Part shown: in pieces, positions 34,190-43,311 of the stretch
Position numbering within the stretch: the stretch's first letter is position 1
Layout of the letters: each line of letters starts with the position of its first letter
NCBI RefSeq assembly: GCF_001403615.1
Contig: NZ_LN879453.1
Location: 186,001-250,000, forward strand
Origin: Desnuesiella massiliensis
GTDB lineage: Bacteria > Bacillota > Clostridia > Clostridiales > Clostridiaceae
Direction: 5' to 3'
Length of the DNA: 64,000 bases
Notes under the pieces: model-generated
Databases searched by the model: none
Seen by the model: only the letters and a program-made list of their open reading frames with translations
What the model was told of the DNA's origin: nothing
Program-made: the position numbers and the translations under genes

Positions 34190-36080
34190 TTTAATTTATT
34201 ATCTACCTAAACACGAACATTCTAAAGAATCTATTAAAAAAATCTTAGAAGAACATCCTGAGATTAAATTTGTGTCCTTAGTTGGTATAGATTTATCAGG
34301 TAATGATACTGACGAAAAAATTCCAATTTCAGTCTTTATAGAAGATTTAGATACTTTCCTAACCGGTGCCGCTGTTCAAACCGACGGTTCTTCTGTTGTC
34401 CTCCCCGGAATTGCAACCCTTAATAATGCTAAAGTTGATATGATAGCTGATGTCGATTGTACTTGGTTCGTTGATTATAATTTCGAGCACATAGATCCTA
34501 TTTCTCAAAAGCCTGTAGGTTCTTTAAGAATTCCTTGCTTCCTATATCACGAAAATAAGCCTGTAGATTCAAGGCATATTTTAAAGAGATCCATTGAATA
34601 TTTTAAGTCTACTCTATTAAAATCATTTAAAAATAATCCTAAAGCCTTAGACACATATAATATAAGATTTGAAGATATAGAGGATGTCGTTGCAACTTCA
34701 GCCACAGAACTTGAGTTTTGGGTTAAGACCCCTAATGATAAAGCTCAAGTTGAAGAGTTATCTACTTCTCAAGTGTTACAAGAGCAATATTGGACTAGAA
34801 CAAAGGGTTCTGTAAGAACTGCTCTAGAAGAATCTTTAATGATGATGGAAAGATACGGACTGGAACCTGAAATGGGTCATAAGGAAGTTGGAGGAGTTAA
34901 AGCTAAAATAGATGAATCAGGAAAATTAACTCATATAATGGAGCAATTAGAGATAGATTGGAAATTCTCAGATGCTATTCAAGCCGCAGATAATGAGCTA
35001 TTTGTTAGAACCTTAGTGAAAGAGACCTTTAGAAGAAATGGGCTAGAAGTTACATTCCTAGCTAAACCCATTGAAGGGGTTGCCGGTAGTGGAGAACATG
35101 TTCACGTAGGCATGGCTCTTAAATTGAGGAACGGAAAAAGAATCAATCTATTCACGGCCACTAAAGATCATTTCCTAAGCCCCATAGGCTATGGTGCTAT
35201 TATGGGAGTTTTAAAGAATTACGAGGTTATAAATCCATTTATTTCCGCTACTAACGACTCTTTAAGAAGGCTAAAGCCTGGATTTGAAGCTCCAATATGT
35301 ATAGTTACCTCCTTAGGAATAAGTACTGCAGTGCCATCAAGAAATAGAACTATTCTTATAGGTCTAATAAGAGATACCCAAAACCCAATGGCCACAAGGT
35401 TTGAACTTAGATCACCAAATCCACACACTAACACTTATCTTGCTATAACAGTATTATATATGTCCATGGCAGATGGAGTTAGTTATGCTATAGAAAATAA
35501 TAAATCTGAGGATGAACTTCTCAGAGAACTTTCAAAGAAACCTGGTGAAGAAGCTGATTACCTAGAAAAAAATAGAGCCTATAGATCAGAAGAAGATGTT
35601 TTTGAACATTATACAGAGGAAGAAAGAAATAGCTACTTCGGTAAAGCTCCTGCTACTATTTATGAAAATCTTTCTGCCTTTGATGCCTATAAAGAAAAGC
35701 TAGAAGTATTGAAAAAAGAAGATGTTTTTACTGATGCATTGATAAACAGCTTCAGGATTGCAGTTACAAAGAGATGGTTAACTGAAATCAGCAATAGGAT
35801 AATCAATAATTATACTGATGAGATTCGTTCTTTTAAAATGCTTCATTGTGTAGAAAAAGCTTTGGATTTGGACGTATCAAATTGGATGGGAGTAAATGAG
35901 CTTAGATACTATATAATGAAAGACAGCTATAGTACCAGGAGCCTATTTACACGCATCAAGGAAGCTATAGCCAGCAACAAACTAGAAAGGGTTTCTGAGC
36001 TTCAATTAGAGCTTGATTCTAAAATGACAGTTTTAAGAAACTTGTATATAAGCTATAAGAAGAACTTGCTTGATATATAA
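34179..36080 (+). CDS. glutamine synthetase family protein (long clostridial form)
   Basis: A 633-residue glutamine synthetase-type ligase, longer than the 440-470 residues of ordinary GSI because of a helical C-terminal extension (about 440-633). N-terminal beta-grasp region (25-130). Catalytic blocks are ATELEFWVK, GSGEHVHVGMAL, NDSLRRLKPGFEAP, NRTILIG and RFELRSPNPHTNTYLA. It should make glutamine from glutamate, ammonium and ATP, though this long form is less studied. I use ATG 34179 (MLNDLIYYLP); ATG 34158 is also possible. A repeat-linked terminator follows. Confidence 0.8.
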   Translation: MLNDLIYYLPKHEHSKESIKKILEEHPEIKFVSLVGIDLSGNDTDEKIPISVFIEDLDTFLTGAAVQTDGSSVVLPGIATLNNAKVDMIADVDCTWFVDYNFEHIDPISQKPVGSLRIPCFLYHENKPVDSRHILKRSIEYFKSTLLKSFKNNPKALDTYNIRFEDIEDVVATSATELEFWVKTPNDKAQVEELSTSQVLQEQYWTRTKGSVRTALEESLMMMERYGLEPEMGHKEVGGVKAKIDESGKLTHIMEQLEIDWKFSDAIQAADNELFVRTLVKETFRRNGLEVTFLAKPIEGVAGSGEHVHVGMALKLRNGKRINLFTATKDHFLSPIGYGAIMGVLKNYEVINPFISATNDSLRRLKPGFEAPICIVTSLGISTAVPSRNRTILIGLIRDTQNPMATRFELRSPNPHTNTYLAITVLYMSMADGVSYAIENNKSEDELLRELSKKPGEEADYLEKNRAYRSEEDVFEHYTEEERNSYFGKAPATIYENLSAFDAYKEKLEVLKKEDVFTDALINSFRIAVTKRWLTEISNRIINNYTDEIRSFKMLHCVEKALDLDVSNWMGVNELRYYIMKDSYSTRSLFTRIKEAIASNKLERVSELQLELDSKMTVLRNLYISYKKNLLDI

Positions 36081-36082
36081 GA

Positions 36083-36165
36083 AAGGCAACGAAAGTCGCT
36101 TTTTTTAATACGCAGTTCACAATGCACAATTGTTGTGTCTCAACTTTTATTTAAATTCATATAAT
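36083..36165 (+). repeat. dispersed repeat with terminator end, internally deleted copy
   Basis: Starts with a terminator-like hairpin before TTTTTTT (36083-36107), followed by AATACGCAGTTCACAATGC and ending GTGTCTCAACTTTTATTTA. Both ends match the longer element at 40069-40275, with the middle missing. Confidence 0.55.
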
Positions 36166-36195
36166 ATACAAACAAATATTTTAAGGAGTATACTT

Positions 36196-36561
36196 ATGAA
36201 TTTAAAATATACTTTTTCTAACATCACCAAGACCATAAGCAATGAAACTAAAAATACAATAAAAAAATCTGAAAAGTTAATAGAAATATCTAAAATAAAT
36301 ATTACAATCTCTAATCATAAACAGCAGCTAGATGAACTATATAAAAAATTAGGAAGAAAGCTTTATAAAAATAGTAAGTCCTCGGACTATAGCGATGATT
36401 CTATAAGAAAGCTTTTCCATAGTATAGATGAAGAGAAAGAATTAGTAAAAGGTCTATATAAAACCTTGGATGAATTAAAGGATAAAAAGCATTGCAAAAG
36501 GTGTAATTTTAAGATGTCTAAGGATTCTCAGTACTGTCCAAATTGTGGTGGCAAACAATAA
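36196..36561 (+). CDS. coiled-coil protein with C-terminal zinc ribbon
   Basis: A 121-residue cytoplasmic protein. A helical, Lys/Asn/Thr-rich N-terminal 95 residues are followed by a double-CxxC zinc ribbon (CKRCNFKMSKDSQYCPNCGG). TAAGGAG precedes ATG 36196; the frame opens at 36130 without a site. Function unknown. Confidence 0.7.
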   Translation: MNLKYTFSNITKTISNETKNTIKKSEKLIEISKINITISNHKQQLDELYKKLGRKLYKNSKSSDYSDDSIRKLFHSIDEEKELVKGLYKTLDELKDKKHCKRCNFKMSKDSQYCPNCGGKQ

Positions 36562-36575
36562 ATCTCAAAGTACAA

Positions 36576-36625
36576 TAAAAAATAACTAGTCAGATATACT
36601 AATAAACTGACTAGTTATTTTTTTA
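36576..36625. terminator. short foldback repeat, bidirectional terminator
   Basis: AAAAAATAACTAGTCAG and CTGACTAGTTATTTTTTT arms between two convergent genes. It is a short member of the AACTAGTCA repeat family. Confidence 0.75.
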
Positions 36626-36632
36626 CTATATA

Positions 36633-38093
36633 TTAAAATACATATTCTCCATCTTTAATTAAAAGCTCTGATACTTCTTTTAGCTGGTTCAGTAATTTTA
36701 TCATATTTAATGATAATTCCTTGGCTCTTTTCACTTCTGTGTTGGCCATGGTACTATCCTTATGTTTTATATGAGATAAGACCTTTGCTCCCAAGGAATG
36801 AAGTTCATTATGAATAGGATCTATGCTATGCCATATAGGCTTAACTCTTTCATTAGAAGGTCTAACTGAATGATAGAAATGACCAAAGCCACATTTTGTT
36901 GAGTCAATATGTAATGGTCTAACCTCCATCTCAGCCACCATGGTTTCCAAATTTGTTACCCATTTTTTGTGAGCTTCTACAGCTGTATCTATGGCCCCTT
37001 CAAAATCTCTATTTTCTAGTTTAAAATAGTCCTCTGTGGTAACATTATTAGTAAGCTTATTCACAAAAGTTAGCTCATCGTCAATAGCTCCAATTTCCTC
37101 TCCCAGCTGTTTAGCTAGGACTGCTTTTTTTTCTAGCAGCATCACTGTAGAGTTAGCCTTCTCAATGCCTTTTACCACTATTTCCATGCTAGCATTTACC
37201 TCTTGGCTAGAAGCACTTATTTGCTCCATGCTTGCACTAATAGTATGAACTGACATATTCATGCTATTAACAAAATCCTTACTTTTCGAAAATCCAGCTG
37301 CTACCTCTTCTGTATGCTTAGCTACATCTTCTATAAGTTCTGCTGTATACTCTGCACTGTCCTTACTTCTAATAGAAGCTTCCTCTACCTTTAGCATATA
37401 ATCATTTAAACTTATAAGTTTTTCTTTTGTATTATCAGAAAGCTTTCTTACCTCTTCAGCTACCACTGTAAAGCCTTTTCCATTTTCTCCTGCTCTTGCA
37501 GCTTCTATAGCAGCATTAAGAGCTAGAAGATTTGTCTGATAAGCTACCTCTTGTATACTATTTACTATTGCCTTCATATTTGTAATCAATTGCGATAAGT
37601 CCCCTATATCTACCTTCATATTATTAGCTGTTCCTATAACTGATGCATTTACTTCTGATATTTTTTTTATACTATCTTCATTTTTGGTTATCATCTCTAA
37701 CAAGTGACTAGTATCTGAAGATATGCTTTCCATGACCCTGACATTTTCTTCTATAGCTCCAGCAACCTCTTCCATGCTAGCATTAGTCTCTTCCACTGAG
37801 GCTATCATTAATTCTGAAGAGCTCCCTAGCTCCTTTGAAGTATCCATAAGTTCACCTGAAAAATGAGAAAGTTCTAAGTTAAAATTGCTTATCTTTGTAT
37901 TTACCTTGAGTATTTCTTTTATTATAGCATTAACATTAGGAGAAACTACCTTTAAGCTCTTTGCCATCTTGGCAATTTTTCTTATACTATTCTTACTAGG
38001 AACTTGCTGGAGCTTTCCCAGCTTTTCCATATCATTGTTATCAAAGCTAGTTAAAATATCCTCTAGCTTCTTCTCTAGACTCGTGTTAAACAT
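36633..38093 (-). CDS. soluble chemoreceptor with C-terminal CZB zinc-binding domain
   Basis: A 486-residue methyl-accepting chemotaxis-type protein without membrane segments. The signalling domain (about 60-340) has the tip AGENGKGFTVVAEEVRKLSD. The C-terminal CZB domain (about 370-475) carries the zinc ligands in DSTKCGFGHFYHS and HSIDPIHNELH. CZB receptors sense zinc and zinc-quenchable oxidants such as hypochlorous acid, so this is probably a cytoplasmic redox or zinc sensor. Confidence 0.88.
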   Translation of the reverse strand: MFNTSLEKKLEDILTSFDNNDMEKLGKLQQVPSKNSIRKIAKMAKSLKVVSPNVNAIIKEILKVNTKISNFNLELSHFSGELMDTSKELGSSSELMIASVEETNASMEEVAGAIEENVRVMESISSDTSHLLEMITKNEDSIKKISEVNASVIGTANNMKVDIGDLSQLITNMKAIVNSIQEVAYQTNLLALNAAIEAARAGENGKGFTVVAEEVRKLSDNTKEKLISLNDYMLKVEEASIRSKDSAEYTAELIEDVAKHTEEVAAGFSKSKDFVNSMNMSVHTISASMEQISASSQEVNASMEIVVKGIEKANSTVMLLEKKAVLAKQLGEEIGAIDDELTFVNKLTNNVTTEDYFKLENRDFEGAIDTAVEAHKKWVTNLETMVAEMEVRPLHIDSTKCGFGHFYHSVRPSNERVKPIWHSIDPIHNELHSLGAKVLSHIKHKDSTMANTEVKRAKELSLNMIKLLNQLKEVSELLIKDGEYVF

Positions 38094-38149
38094 ACTCTCA
38101 TCCCATCCCTTAAAAATTATAAAATTAGCTACTTTTGAAGATATCTTAT

Positions 38150-38737
38150 TTAAAAGTATTTTTCATCCTTACTAATCCATCTAGTCTTTTCTCTAAAATC
38201 AGTTCTCTTTCTTTCCTTCTTATGGTCCTCTGGATATCCTATATAAATTAATGCAAGAATCTCATCCTTTTCAGTTAATCCGAAAAGTTCTTTCATTTTG
38301 CTATGATAAATTGCAGTACCAGTCTTCCAGTAAGCCCCTAATCCTTCTGATTGAGCCATAATAAGAATATTTTCTACAGCAGCATAAACGGCCCCTAATT
38401 CCTCCAATGGAATTACTCTATCCCTATTGGTAATCTCAGCAGCTACAGCCATAATTATAGGTGCTCTAAAAGCCTTCTCTTCTTCTTTTTTCAATTTTTT
38501 TAAGCTTTCTTCCGAATTTATATCCTCCATACCCTCTTTAGCAATTTCCACTAAAGCTCTAGACAGCGGTTTTCTACCCTCTCCACTTAAAATAAAAAAC
38601 CTCCAAGGTTCTGTTAAAAATCTATTAGGTGCCCATATAGCAGCTTCCAGTAGCCTTTCAATAATTTCTTTTGGTACCTCTTCGTCTTTAACCTTAGCTA
38701 TACTTTCTCTGGACTTTATAAGAGAAAGAACATCCAT
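38150..38737 (-). CDS. nitroreductase family protein
   Basis: A 195-residue flavin-dependent oxidoreductase: SRESIAKVKDEEVP, APNRFLTEPWRFFIL (FMN binding), AAVENILIMAQSEGLGAYW, and IYIGYPEDHKK near the end. It reduces nitro or quinone-type compounds with NAD(P)H; the substrate is unknown. ATG 38737 has AGAGGTG six bases upstream; two earlier starts overlap that site. Confidence 0.85.
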   Translation of the reverse strand: MDVLSLIKSRESIAKVKDEEVPKEIIERLLEAAIWAPNRFLTEPWRFFILSGEGRKPLSRALVEIAKEGMEDINSEESLKKLKKEEEKAFRAPIIMAVAAEITNRDRVIPLEELGAVYAAVENILIMAQSEGLGAYWKTGTAIYHSKMKELFGLTEKDEILALIYIGYPEDHKKERKRTDFREKTRWISKDEKYF

Positions 38738-38959
38738 ATCCATCACCTCTCACTAATATTAATTATTAATTACATTTTAATTGCAATCAATTTATTTATC
38801 AATAATATAATACTCAATTAAATTATTTTTATTTCAATAATTATATAGATTAATATATTAATGAATAGTATAATTTTTATAGAGTTCTAATTTTATTGAT
38901 GCATATACTTAATCATTAAAATTAGATATTTATATATTCAAGCAACGGGGTGTATTAAG

Positions 38960-40057
38960 ATGCGACTTGTTCCCATAGAATGCGCAAAGGAGGGCTCCTA
39001 TCTAGCAAAAACCATTTTTGATGATGATGGCAGAGCATTATTAAGAGAAGGAGTAAGATTAACTGATAATCTCTTAAAACGAATTAAAGGTATTCATGTA
39101 TATAGCATTTATATAATTGATGAATACAGCGAAAGCGAAATAGAAGATATTATAAAGCCTGAGTTAAGGCTCAAAGCTGTAAAAAGCATAAAAGAAACTT
39201 TTTCTACCTTAGAAAAATTCACTCAATCTTCTCAAAAATCAAATTCCTTAATAAAAGAGCGAGAGGGTTATTTCAAATCTATTAGCCAACTAGCAGAAGA
39301 GATCATGGAAGAAATTCTTTCTCAAAAGAACGTTATGATAAGCCTTGTGGATATAAAAAGCATGGATAACTACACTTACCAGCATTGTGTAAACGTGGCT
39401 GTTTTATCTTTAGTTCTTGGTATACAGCTGCAGATGAACAAGTATGACTTATTAGACCTTTGCATAGGAGCATTAGTTCATGATATAGGCAAAGCTTTTA
39501 TTCCTAAAGAAATCTTATTAAAGCCTGCACCTCTTTCAGATGAGGAATTTAAAATTGCCCAACAGCATACTAATAAAGGCTATGAATACTTAAGAGGCGT
39601 CTTAGATATTTCTTCAAAATCTAGGATTGTTGCTCTTCAACATCATGAAAGGGTGGACGGTAAAGGTTATCCCGAAAAGAGAAAGGGAAATGAAATCAAC
39701 TATTTAGCAAGGATTGTAGCTATTGCAGATGTATACGATGCTCTAACTTCTGATAGACCTTATAGAAGAGCCCTTAGTCCTAACGAAGCCATGGAGTATA
39801 TTATGGCAAACTCTAATATGCATTTTGATTTTGCAATGGTTAAGGCATTTTCAAAGGCAATAGTTCCATATCCAAAAGGTACTATTGTTAGACTAAGCAA
39901 TAGTGAAGTTGCTCTAGTGGGAGACACTCTTCCTAATTATCCTTTAAGACCAAATTTAAAAATAATAAAAAGTGAAGATGAAAGCAGGATAGGTCTAGAA
40001 ATAAGTCTTATAGAAAGTTTATCCTTAGTTATATCTGGTGTGCAGTATAATATATGA
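38960..40057 (+). CDS. HD-GYP cyclic-di-GMP phosphodiesterase, cytoplasmic
   Basis: A 365-residue soluble protein. The N-terminal 110 residues (MRLVPIECAKEGSYLAKTIF) match the DUF3391-like start of many stand-alone HD-GYP proteins. The HD-GYP domain (about 125-310) has HDIGKAFIP and HHERVDGKGYPEKRKG. Predicted to hydrolyse cyclic-di-GMP. RBS GGGGTG. Confidence 0.88.
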   Translation: MRLVPIECAKEGSYLAKTIFDDDGRALLREGVRLTDNLLKRIKGIHVYSIYIIDEYSESEIEDIIKPELRLKAVKSIKETFSTLEKFTQSSQKSNSLIKEREGYFKSISQLAEEIMEEILSQKNVMISLVDIKSMDNYTYQHCVNVAVLSLVLGIQLQMNKYDLLDLCIGALVHDIGKAFIPKEILLKPAPLSDEEFKIAQQHTNKGYEYLRGVLDISSKSRIVALQHHERVDGKGYPEKRKGNEINYLARIVAIADVYDALTSDRPYRRALSPNEAMEYIMANSNMHFDFAMVKAFSKAIVPYPKGTIVRLSNSEVALVGDTLPNYPLRPNLKIIKSEDESRIGLEISLIESLSLVISGVQYNI

Positions 40058-40068
40058 TAGAATTTAAG

Positions 40069-40275
40069 AAAAAGCGACGTTAGTCGCTTTTTCTAATACA
40101 CAGTTCACAATTTACAATGCGCAATAAGGGAAAACTTATGCTTTCATTGCAAAGTCGTGGCTAACCATTAGCCATGCTTTACAAACCTCTAATTTTTTCG
40201 AAGCGTAGGCGGAAAAAGGATTTCCTTTATTGTGGATTAAATAAAAGTTGTACCTCAGCTTTTATTTATAAAAAA
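40069..40275. repeat. dispersed intergenic repeat, longest copy
   Basis: About 200 bases without a gene. It opens with a perfect terminator hairpin (AAAAAGCGAC/GTCGCTTTTT, 40069-40092), then CACAGTTCACAATTTACAATG, the ATTTTTTCGAAGCGTAGGCG block shared with 12.7 and 21.9 kb, and closes with AAATAAAAG/CTTTTATTT, which can terminate the minus-strand gene ending at 40294. Confidence 0.6.
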
Positions 40276-40293
40276 CTTAAAGAATGAAAAATA

Positions 40294-40566
40294 TTAAAGT
40301 GCTATATTATCCGTACTAAGTATTTCATAATTATACATTTTAGTCTTAGAAAACGGATTATTATAAATTATATCCTTAGCTTCATCAAGATCCTTTGCCT
40401 TAAATATCATAGTGCCACCATTTTTGTTATATACTCCCGCGCAAAAAAGGTATCTCTTGGCATCCATATTATTTAAACAATTAATTTTGTCCTTGCTCAC
40501 CTCATTTTTAAATTCTAAGTCCATTTTATAATTTATTTTTACAAATATACCACCGTTTTTTTTCAT
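40294..40566 (-). CDS. small YciI-like domain protein
   Basis: A 90-residue protein. The C-terminal part (KRYLFCAGVYNKNGGTMIFK, DLDEAKDIIYNNPFSK) follows the YciI-like dimeric alpha/beta-barrel pattern, whose enzymatic role is mostly unknown. ATG 40566 is used because a GGGGGC site lies upstream; the frame extends to 40629. Weak family call. Confidence 0.5.
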   Translation of the reverse strand: MKKNGGIFVKINYKMDLEFKNEVSKDKINCLNNMDAKRYLFCAGVYNKNGGTMIFKAKDLDEAKDIIYNNPFSKTKMYNYEILSTDNIAL

Positions 40567-40776
40567 TTCCTTCGTGCCCCCTATTTTTATTTTCATATAT
40601 TCTGAAACAACTCTGCTGTTATAGCGCAAAACTAATTAAAGATATTTTATTAAAGTTACATGGTTAATTTACTAATTTAAATATATTCTCATATAAATAA
40701 AATTATTACTTTGTTTATATTTTTAATTATATCGAACATACGTTCTTTGGTCAATAGTTTTTATAATTATTTTTTA

Positions 40777-40805
40777 TTGACATTTTTTAAACAACATAGT
40801 ATATT
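40777..40805 (+). promoter_or_regulatory. promoter of the Rrf2 regulator gene
   Basis: Consensus TTGACA (40777-40782), a 17-base spacer and TATATT (40800-40805). The expected start of transcription falls in the operator at 40811-40830. Confidence 0.75.
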
Positions 40806-40810
40806 GAAAC

Positions 40811-40830
40811 TATACCAAGTAAGTATACTT
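40811..40830 (+). promoter_or_regulatory. Rrf2 operator, site 1
   Basis: TATACC-N5-AGTATACTT, an imperfect palindrome placed right over the transcription start. The same motif with the same five-base spacing occurs upstream of cooS. Confidence 0.6.
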
Positions 40831-40849
40831 TTAATAATGGAGATTAAAT

Positions 40850-41281
40850 ATGAAAATAACACAAGAAGTTGATTATGCTTTGAGAGTGGTGCTTTATTTA
40901 TCCAAAATAGGCTATGGAGAAAAGGTAGATGCAAAAACCATATCTGACCTTGAGAATATTCCACATAGATTTTTGCTGAAGCTTTTACGAAAATTAAATG
41001 CAGCAAATATAGTGAGATCTTTTAGAGGAGTACATGGTGGATATGCTTTAAATAAGTTGCCAGAAGAAATAACTATTTACGATGTAGTCCTGGCCATTGA
41101 TGGACCTATTTATGTAAATAGGTGTTTAAGCGATCCAGCTAGCTGTAATATATCCAGAACAGGAGTTTGTGAGATTCATAGGGCATTATCCATGGTTCAG
41201 AATAATATTATACACGACTTAAAAAGCATAAGTTTTAAAGATCTTCTAAATAAGAGCAGTAAAATATCAATGGGGACTTAG
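40850..41281 (+). CDS. Rrf2-family Fe-S transcription regulator
   Basis: A 143-residue Rrf2/IscR-type regulator. A winged helix-turn-helix (MKITQEVDYALRVVLYLSK, FLLKLLRKLNAANIVRSFRG, HGGY wing) is followed by three cysteines spaced C-x6-C-x7-C (CLSDPASCNISRTGVC) that can ligate a [2Fe-2S] or [4Fe-4S] cluster. It has its own strong promoter, a likely self-operator, and a hairpin ATGGGGAC/GTCCCCAT over its stop codon. Likely controls itself and the CO dehydrogenase gene. Confidence 0.88.
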   Translation: MKITQEVDYALRVVLYLSKIGYGEKVDAKTISDLENIPHRFLLKLLRKLNAANIVRSFRGVHGGYALNKLPEEITIYDVVLAIDGPIYVNRCLSDPASCNISRTGVCEIHRALSMVQNNIIHDLKSISFKDLLNKSSKISMGT

Positions 41282-41304
41282 TCCCCATATTAATGCAATA
41301 AAAT

Positions 41305-41324
41305 TATACCTTTTTAGTATACTT
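41305..41324 (+). promoter_or_regulatory. Rrf2 operator, site 2 (upstream of cooS)
   Basis: TATACC-N5-AGTATACTT, matching site 1 in all fifteen fixed positions, 30 bases upstream of the cooS start. Confidence 0.6.
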
Positions 41325-41354
41325 TATATTCTTTCATTTTAAGGAGGCAAAAAA

Positions 41355-43238
41355 ATGTCAAACTGTAATACTTGTAATTTATGCAATTCCGCTGATAAAA
41401 ATCTAACTAGCTTTATTTCTACCCTTAATGTAGAGACCTCTCATCATAGAGTAGAAAGTCAAAAGATAAAATGTGGTTTTGGACTTCAAGGGGTCTGTTG
41501 TAGGCTATGTTCTAATGGGCCCTGCAGAATAACTCCAAAATCTCCTAGAGGTATATGCGGAGCTAATGCGGATACCATTGTAGCAAGAAATTTTTTAAGA
41601 GCAGTGGCCGCTGGTTCTGGTTGCTATATACACGTAGTTGAAAATACAGCTTTAAACCTAAAAAAGGTTGGAGAAAATAACGGGGAAATAAAAGGTGAAG
41701 AAACCTTAAATAGATTAGCTCAGTTATTTGATGTTAATGAAGCTGACTTACATAAAAAAGCCATAGCTGTATCAGAAAAAGTATTATCTGATCTATATAA
41801 ACCTAGATGCGATAAGATGGAATTAGTAGAGAAAATGACTTATAGTCCTAGATTTAAAAAGTGGAAGGAACTAGATATACTACCTGGTGGTGCAAAATCC
41901 GAGGTCTTTGATGGAGTCGTAAAAACCTCAACCAACTTAAATAGCGATCCTGTAGATATGCTATTAAATTCATTAACCCTAGGAATTTCTACTGGTTTAT
42001 ATGGCCTTACCCTAACAAATTTACTAAATGATGTTATGTTAGGCGAACCAGAGATTACAGCGGCAAAGGTTGGCTTAAGGGTAATAGATAAGGATTATAT
42101 AAATATCATGATCACAGGTCATCAGCACTCCATGATTTTAGATTTACAAAAGGAATTAACTAATCCAGAAATCGTTGAAAAGGCAAAAACCGTGGGTGCA
42201 AAAGGCTTTAAGCTTGTAGGATGTACTTGCGTTGGACAAGATTTACAGCTTAGAGGTGTTCATTATGAGGAAGTGTTCTCAGGACACGCTGGAAATAACT
42301 TTACTAGCGAAGCTGTATTAGCTACTGGTGGCGTGGATCTAGTAGTATCAGAATTTAACTGTACTTTACCAGGAATAGAGCCTATTGCAGAGGAGTTCAT
42401 GGTAAAAATGATATGCATAGACGATGTAGCTAAAAAGGCTAATGCAGACTTTTTATCCTATTCCTATGAGGAAAGAAGAAATATAACTAATAGAGTAGTA
42501 GATGAAGCTTTAAATAGCTATGTAAATAGAAGAGACAAAGTAGAAATTCATGTGCCCGAAGATCATGGCAATGAAGATACCATAACAGGAGTAAGTGAAG
42601 TTTCTCTAAAGAAATTCTTAGGCAACTCCTGGAAACCACTAGTTGATTTAATTACTCAAGGAAAAATAAAGGGTATTGCTGGGGTAGTTGGTTGTTCAAA
42701 TCTTACTGCCATGGGACATGATGTATTTACTGTAGAACTAACTAAGGAACTAATTAAAAGAGATATAATTGTTCTATCTGCAGGTTGTTCTAGTGGAGGA
42801 CTTGAAAATGTAGGCCTTATGTCACCAAGTGCTGCTAAACTAGCAGGAGATAATCTAAAAGAAGTTTGCGAAAGTCTTGGAATACCTCCAGTACTAAATT
42901 TCGGACCCTGTCTTGCTATAGGAAGATTAGAGATTGTAGCTACAGAAATTGCTGAATTCTTAGGTATTGATATTCCTCAGTTGCCACTTATACTCTCAGC
43001 TCCTCAATGGCTTGAAGAACAAGCCTTAGCTGATGGTGCTTTTGGTCTTGCCTTAGGTTTGCCATTACACTTAGCAATACCACCGTTCATAACTGGAAGT
43101 GAAGTGGTTACAAAGGTGCTAACAGAGGATTTAGTAAATATAACTGGCGGTCAATTAGTGTTAGAAGATGATGTAGTTAAAGCTGCAGATAGATTGGAAA
43201 AAATAATCATAGAAAAAAGAAAAGCTTTAAACCTATAA
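41355..43238 (+). CDS. cooS: anaerobic carbon-monoxide dehydrogenase catalytic subunit
   Basis: A 627-residue Ni-Fe CO dehydrogenase. N-terminal Cys40-x7-Cys48 fits the D-cluster, and Cys49, 52, 57 and 68 (CCRLCSNGPC...C) the B-cluster. C-cluster candidates are the His of GHQHS, GCTCVGQ, EFNCTL, GVVGCSN, SAGCSSGG and FGPCLAIG. It also has an extra cysteine triplet at 4, 7 and 10. It oxidises CO to CO2 or the reverse. No acetyl-CoA synthase, CooF or CooC gene is adjacent, so the electron partner must be elsewhere. AAGGAGG precedes ATG. Confidence 0.9.
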   Translation: MSNCNTCNLCNSADKNLTSFISTLNVETSHHRVESQKIKCGFGLQGVCCRLCSNGPCRITPKSPRGICGANADTIVARNFLRAVAAGSGCYIHVVENTALNLKKVGENNGEIKGEETLNRLAQLFDVNEADLHKKAIAVSEKVLSDLYKPRCDKMELVEKMTYSPRFKKWKELDILPGGAKSEVFDGVVKTSTNLNSDPVDMLLNSLTLGISTGLYGLTLTNLLNDVMLGEPEITAAKVGLRVIDKDYINIMITGHQHSMILDLQKELTNPEIVEKAKTVGAKGFKLVGCTCVGQDLQLRGVHYEEVFSGHAGNNFTSEAVLATGGVDLVVSEFNCTLPGIEPIAEEFMVKMICIDDVAKKANADFLSYSYEERRNITNRVVDEALNSYVNRRDKVEIHVPEDHGNEDTITGVSEVSLKKFLGNSWKPLVDLITQGKIKGIAGVVGCSNLTAMGHDVFTVELTKELIKRDIIVLSAGCSSGGLENVGLMSPSAAKLAGDNLKEVCESLGIPPVLNFGPCLAIGRLEIVATEIAEFLGIDIPQLPLILSAPQWLEEQALADGAFGLALGLPLHLAIPPFITGSEVVTKVLTEDLVNITGGQLVLEDDVVKAADRLEKIIIEKRKALNL

Positions 43239-43244
43239 TAAATA

Positions 43245-43297
43245 AAAACTTCTCTTATTTGTAAACAATAATGCATTTCACAAATAAGAGAAGTTTA
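43245..43297. terminator. bidirectional terminator after cooS
   Basis: AAACTTCTCTTATTTGT and ACAAATAAGAGAAGTTT, a perfect 17-bp stem between two convergent genes. Confidence 0.85.
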
Positions 43298-43311
43298 ATT
43301 GTATGCTATTA

